From: Trinickia acidisoli
GTDB lineage: Bacteria > Pseudomonadota > Gammaproteobacteria > Burkholderiales > Burkholderiaceae
Assembly (NCBI RefSeq): GCF_017315725.1
Contig: NZ_JAFLRG010000002.1
Span: forward strand, 2,046,001 to 2,110,000
Reading direction: 5' to 3'
Length of the DNA stretch: 64,000 nucleotides
Each line of letters begins with the position of its first letter. Position 1 is the stretch's first letter. The translations under genes and the position numbers were made by a program. Shown piece by piece: positions 61,935 to 64,000 of the stretch. The notes under the pieces were generated by a model, which worked only from the letters and a program-made list of their open reading frames with translations, searched no databases and had not been told where the DNA came from.

Positions 61935-64000
61935 CGCGCGACCTCTGCCATAGCGGGCGCATGCGTTGCACGCTCGCGCTCGAAGTTGCGTTCGAGTTGG
62001 GCCTTGCCCGCGGCGTATTGCTTCGGCCAAGCGACATCGAAATAGCCGATCTTCGCCGCTTCGGTCAACGTCCAAGCCGGATTCGCGAGATGCGGCCGCG
62101 CGATGGCACAAAGATCGGCGCGGCCTGCGGCGATGATGCTGTTGACGTGATCGGCTTCGGAGATGGCACCGACGGCGATTGTTGCAATGCCGGCCTCGTT
62201 GCGAATGCGATCGGCGAACGGCGTTTGGAACATGCGCCCGTACACGGGCTTTTCCGCTTTGCTGACCTGGCCCGACGAAACGTCGATCATGTCCGCACCC
62301 GCCGCTTTGAATGCGCGAGCGATTGCGACGGCATCGTCGGGCGTGGTGCCGCCGTCGACCCAATCGTTTGCAGAAATACGAACCGAGATCGGTTTGCCTT
62401 GCGGCCAGACGTTGCGAATCGCCTTGAAGACTTGCAGCGGATAGCGCAGACGATTTTCGAGGCTGCCGCCGTATTCGTCGGTGCGCCGATTCGTGAGCGC
62501 GGAAATGAAGCTCGATAGAAAGTAGCCGTGAGCGCAGTGCAATTCGAGCCAATCGAAGCCGGCATCGTTGGCCATTTGCGTGGCGCGCACGAATTGCGCC
62601 TCGATCTCGCGCAGCTCATCGTGGGTAGCCGCGTGCGACCACTGGCTGACGCCTGCGAGATACTGCTGCGGCGAGGCGGACACGATCGGCCAATTGCCGT
62701 CCGGCAGCGGTTGATCGATGCCTTCCCAACTCACACGCGTCGATGCCTTCGCACCGGCGTGGCCCAACTGCATGCCGATCTTCGCATCGCTCATGCTGTG
62801 GGCGAAATCGACGATCCGGCGCCATGCATGCCGATGCTCGTCGCTATACATACCGGGGCAGCCTGGTGTAATGCGTGCTTCGGGCGACACGCAGGTCATC
62901 TCCGTCATGACGAGCCCGGCACCGCCCATCGCGCGCGCGCCGAGGTGCGTTAGATGATAGTCGCCGACGGTCCCGTCCACGGCCGAGTATTGCGCCATTG
63001 GCGAGACGATCACGCGATTCTTGAGCGTGACCTCGCGGACGGAAAACGGCGTGAACATCGGGGGAGTCGAATGCTTGGCATCGCGCTTGTGTTCGTGTGC
63101 CGTGCCGGCTGCTTCGGCGAGCCATTGCTCGAATGAGCGAACGTAGCTTGCGTCGCGCTCGCGCAGGTTCTCGTGCGAGATGCGTTGCGAACGCGTGAGC
63201 AGCGAGTAAGCGAATTGCTCGGGCTCGAACGAAGCGTAGCGCTCGACATGCTCGAACCATTCCGTCGAATTGCGAGCGGCGTTCTGAATGCGAAGCACGT
63301 CGACGCTGCGCGTTTGCGTGTAATGCGTGAGCGCCGCGTGTAGATCATGCGGATGCGCGTCGATACTGTCGGCCAGAGCGATCGCATCTTCGAGCGCGAG
63401 CTTCGTACCCGAGCCGATGGAGAAATGCGCGGTATGCGCGGCATCACCCATCAATACGACGGGCGTCGTGCTGCCGCCGGCGCGCGGCTTGTAATGCACC
63501 CACTCGCGATTGACGACGCGCGGAAAGCGAATCCATTGTGCGGAGCCGCGCAAATGCACGGCGTTGGACATCAATGGGTGGCCGTCGAGATACTTGGCGA
63601 ACAGCCGCTCGCAAAAGGCGATGCTGTCCTCCTTGCTCATTTCGTCGAGGCCGGCGGCGCGCCATACGTGCTCGGGTGTTTCGACGATAAAGGTCGAGGT
63701 GTCCTGATCGAACCGATAGGCGTGCGCCTGAAACCAACCCCATTCGGTTTTTTCGAAGGCGAACGTGAAGGCGTCGAAGAGCTTGTGCGTACCGAGCCAG
63801 ACGAAGCGGCAATCGCGCATGTCGATGTCGGGGCGGTACGTATCGGCATATTTCTGACGAATGGCGCTGTTGGCGCCGTCGCAGGCAATGACGAGGTCGG
63901 CGTCGTAAACGGCGTCGTCCGTGACGTTCGTTTCGAAGACGAGCTCGACGCCGAGCGCTTCGCAGCGCGCTTGAAGGATATTGAGCAGACGTTTGCGGCC
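61931..64000 (-). CDS. abmA: 2-aminobenzoyl-CoA monooxygenase/reductase fusion (partial at the window end)
   Basis: About 690 residues are visible; the frame stays open to base 64000, so the N-terminus is outside. The first part is a FAD monooxygenase (DADLVIACDGANSAIR, then GDAAHTAHFSIGSGTKLALEDAIAL). The second, from about MFTPFSVREVTLKNRVIVSPMAQ, is an Old-Yellow-Enzyme domain with HCAHGYFLSSF and RTDEYGGS. This fusion is known for 2-aminobenzoyl-CoA monooxygenase/reductase of Azoarcus evansii, which hydroxylates and reduces the aromatic ring; related proteins are also annotated as salicylyl-CoA 5-hydroxylase. The neighbouring genes favour the anthranilate pathway. Confidence 0.9.
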   Translation of the reverse strand, partial: GRKRLLNILQARCEALGVELVFETNVTDDAVYDADLVIACDGANSAIRQKYADTYRPDIDMRDCRFVWLGTHKLFDAFTFAFEKTEWGWFQAHAYRFDQDTSTFIVETPEHVWRAAGLDEMSKEDSIAFCERLFAKYLDGHPLMSNAVHLRGSAQWIRFPRVVNREWVHYKPRAGGSTTPVVLMGDAAHTAHFSIGSGTKLALEDAIALADSIDAHPHDLHAALTHYTQTRSVDVLRIQNAARNSTEWFEHVERYASFEPEQFAYSLLTRSQRISHENLRERDASYVRSFEQWLAEAAGTAHEHKRDAKHSTPPMFTPFSVREVTLKNRVIVSPMAQYSAVDGTVGDYHLTHLGARAMGGAGLVMTEMTCVSPEARITPGCPGMYSDEHRHAWRRIVDFAHSMSDAKIGMQLGHAGAKASTRVSWEGIDQPLPDGNWPIVSASPQQYLAGVSQWSHAATHDELREIEAQFVRATQMANDAGFDWLELHCAHGYFLSSFISALTNRRTDEYGGSLENRLRYPLQVFKAIRNVWPQGKPISVRISANDWVDGGTTPDDAVAIARAFKAAGADMIDVSSGQVSKAEKPVYGRMFQTPFADRIRNEAGIATIAVGAISEADHVNSIIAAGRADLCAIARPHLANPAWTLTEAAKIGYFDVAWPKQYAAGKAQLERNFERERATHAPAMAEVAR

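Overview
The window is about 63% GC with dense operons, long leftward and rightward gene runs, and a gene complement typical of Burkholderiaceae (Burkholderia / Paraburkholderia / Trinickia type chromosome 1): a split hopanoid locus (hpnN, hpnH, ispH, hpnB, hpnA), an MlaA/MlaC-like pair, aerobic 2-aminobenzoyl-CoA catabolism and several XRE/cupin regulators. This assignment is inference from gene content; no rRNA, tRNA, phage, IS element or CRISPR was seen.

Layout. 1-3338: tail of a solute-binding protein, aldose 1-epimerase, an MmyB-type regulator and a divergent NAD(P)-dependent epimerase. 3339-8416: a complete branched-chain-amino-acid-type ABC importer (binding protein, two permeases, two ATPases) behind a 500-base leader that holds a nine-codon ORF. 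8525-21158: hopanoid and outer-membrane lipid region: TSUP permease, MlaA-like lipoprotein and HpnN on the minus strand, a divergent MlaC-like protein, a NarX/NarL-type two-component system, then hpnH and ispH, divergent hpnB, a small conserved protein and hpnA. 21252-26069: a PAS-GGDEF-EAL c-di-GMP protein, acylphosphatase, RarD-type transporter and an Mpo1-like membrane protein.

26834-46949 is the most striking part: an XRE-cupin regulator, a TonB-dependent receptor, a private TonB, ExbB and two ExbD proteins, a TPR protein, a full YejABEF peptide/microcin-C-type ABC importer, TldD and TldE peptidase subunits, an RND pump without an adaptor gene beside it, and a second XRE-cupin regulator paralogous to the first. 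Stops and starts overlap from yejE to the second regulator, apart from a 5-base tldE-RND gap. Read together, this looks like one outer-membrane-to-cytoplasm route for a peptide or peptide-like compound, which is then cleaved by TldD/E, with the RND pump handling products or toxicity. This assembly is an inference.

47024-55880: a small membrane protein, then an outer-membrane factor, adaptor, ABC ATPase and two FtsX-type permeases (an ABC-driven tripartite efflux system) followed by a LytS/LytTR sensor-regulator pair. 55896-64000 (minus strand): a 2-aminobenzoate (anthranilate) CoA-thioester pathway: monooxygenase/reductase fusion (cut by the window end), short-chain dehydrogenase, MarR regulator, crotonase-fold enzyme, acyl-CoA dehydrogenase, thioesterase, Rid-family protein and aryl-CoA ligase.

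Protein families were assigned by recognising motifs, without any database search.
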